Shown here: positions 63,195-64,000 of the stretch, one piece after another
How the letters are laid out: each line of letters starts with the position of its first letter
Numbering within the stretch: the stretch's first letter is position 1
Assembly: GCA_018292915.2 (NCBI GenBank)
Contig: JACVVK020000461.1
Coordinates: 267,001 to 331,000, forward strand
DNA: 64,000 bases
Direction: 5' to 3'
From: Batillaria attramentaria
Lineage: Eukaryota; Mollusca; Gastropoda; Batillariidae
The notes under the pieces: model-generated
What the model was told of the DNA's origin: nothing
The model's database searches: none
The model's input: the letters and a program-made list of their open reading frames with translations, nothing else
Position numbers and translations under genes: made by a program

Positions 63195-64000
63195 CAGTTA
63201 CATCATGGTTAACAGCCACATCTTCACATCACATACCATCGTTTGATACCACGGCTCAGTCATGCTTCACAACCACGGGCCATGCGGTGCGATGCTTGAT
63301 CTCTTTTTCTCTCCCGTCGCTCGGAAACCGGAGCGTGTGTACAACACTTTCAGTGCTTCACAAGGTTCCAGCAGGGTCGGTCAGACCAGGGCGGCCATGA
63401 ACTTGTGCTTGGACAGAGTCGTGAAGACCGTGATTATTCTACGGAAAGCGTCAGCACTATGGAAACGCAGGCACTGGATTTTCTGAATTGAGGGACAAAG
63501 TATCTTAATATATGCATCCACAAATGATAGGTTTGCCTCTATAGGGTTTATTTTGGTGGTTATGGGTGGGGGGTGATTGTGTCTTTCGCTAAACATCTGC
63601 TCAACTCAAATTCAGACCATCAAAAATCAAAGACAGACAGTAGAACTTTGGAAAAGGAGATCAGATGTGCAGTCAGCTTATGCACAGTGCCAGTTGCAGC
63701 ACTTACATTTTTTGGCAGCGTGCCTTAGTGGTGCACAAAACGTAGGTGGTGGTGTTAGCAACAAGCTAGTTCCCACCAAAGGTAGGGGGAGGTTCCAGGG
63801 GAGAGCACAGTAGATCTCACCTTGAGCTTGCTCAGGCAACGGTGGAAATACGCCATAACTAATGCTGACAAAACAAACAGGGAGCGTGTTGTCATTTACC
63901 CTGGTCAGGCAAAGTAGAAAATAAGTATTTTACTACATTCTTTTCCAAAAGAGTGAGACCTTTAGCCAATGACAGAAGAGGTACTTGATCCTGTGTGACT
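63195..64000 (+). other. WDR26: Probable WDR26 3' UTR; no other gene seen
   Basis: No AATAAA is evident before the window end. The sequence shows no further exon, RNA gene or repeat I can support. Confidence 0.45.

Overview
The window is metazoan nuclear DNA. Genes are split by GT-AG introns, intergenic sequence and introns are full of (CA/GT)n arrays and tRNA-derived SINEs, and the conserved genes match animal families. The style (dense dinucleotide arrays, many short SINE families, lineage-expanded Toll-like receptors) suggests a mollusc, most likely a gastropod. That assignment is an inference and was not tested by any search.

Layout. (1) 820-9390, + strand: the 3' part of an ASPP-family gene (TP53BP2/PPP1R13B) encoding coiled coil, Pro/Gln-rich linker, ankyrin repeats and SH3 domain, with a long 3' UTR. 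(2) 9430-16418, - strand: a complete 12-exon PSMC6 gene (26S proteasome ATPase Rpt4), convergent with ASPP. (3) 16.5-18.3 kb: several foldback or palindromic elements. (4) 18.4-40.0 kb: a tandem segmental duplication. Unit A is about 18.37-28.99 kb and unit B about 29.88-39.97 kb, and each ends in a Toll-like receptor gene with the same two-exon coding layout. As assembled, each TLR copy carries a different lesion. Copy A has a 332-bp tRNA-derived SINE with an 11-bp target duplication inside the LRR-coding exon. Copy B has a +1 shift at a T7 run. Unit A also carries a decayed LINE. Unit B carries a 2.2-kb long-inverted-repeat element and a 60-bp-arm hairpin. (5) 42.5-45.1 kb, + strand: a two-exon BTBD17/Tango10-like gene. 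(6) 48.9-63.2 kb, + strand: a complete WDR26 gene reconstructed as 14 exons, 570 aa. Its intron 5 holds a decayed DNA-transposon-like element of about 3.9 kb with an unusual cluster of 13-bp repeats on both sides of its ORF. Its intron 9 holds a hAT-like non-autonomous element.

How the genes relate. The conserved genes are housekeeping or regulatory: p53-pathway and PP1 regulator, proteasome ATPase, BTB-BACK adaptor, and CTLH E3 ligase subunit. They are not functionally linked beyond adjacency. The TLR pair is the accessory, fast-evolving part. Its coding exons contain a tract that is almost identical between copies, which points to recent gene conversion. Conserved splice donors upstream suggest shared 5' non-coding exons.

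Exon joins were checked by codon phase. PSMC6 sums to 1185 nt, WDR26 to 1713 nt and BTBD17 to 484 codons. The ASPP exons leave a 1-nt surplus, which localises to one exon. No alignments or database searches were run.
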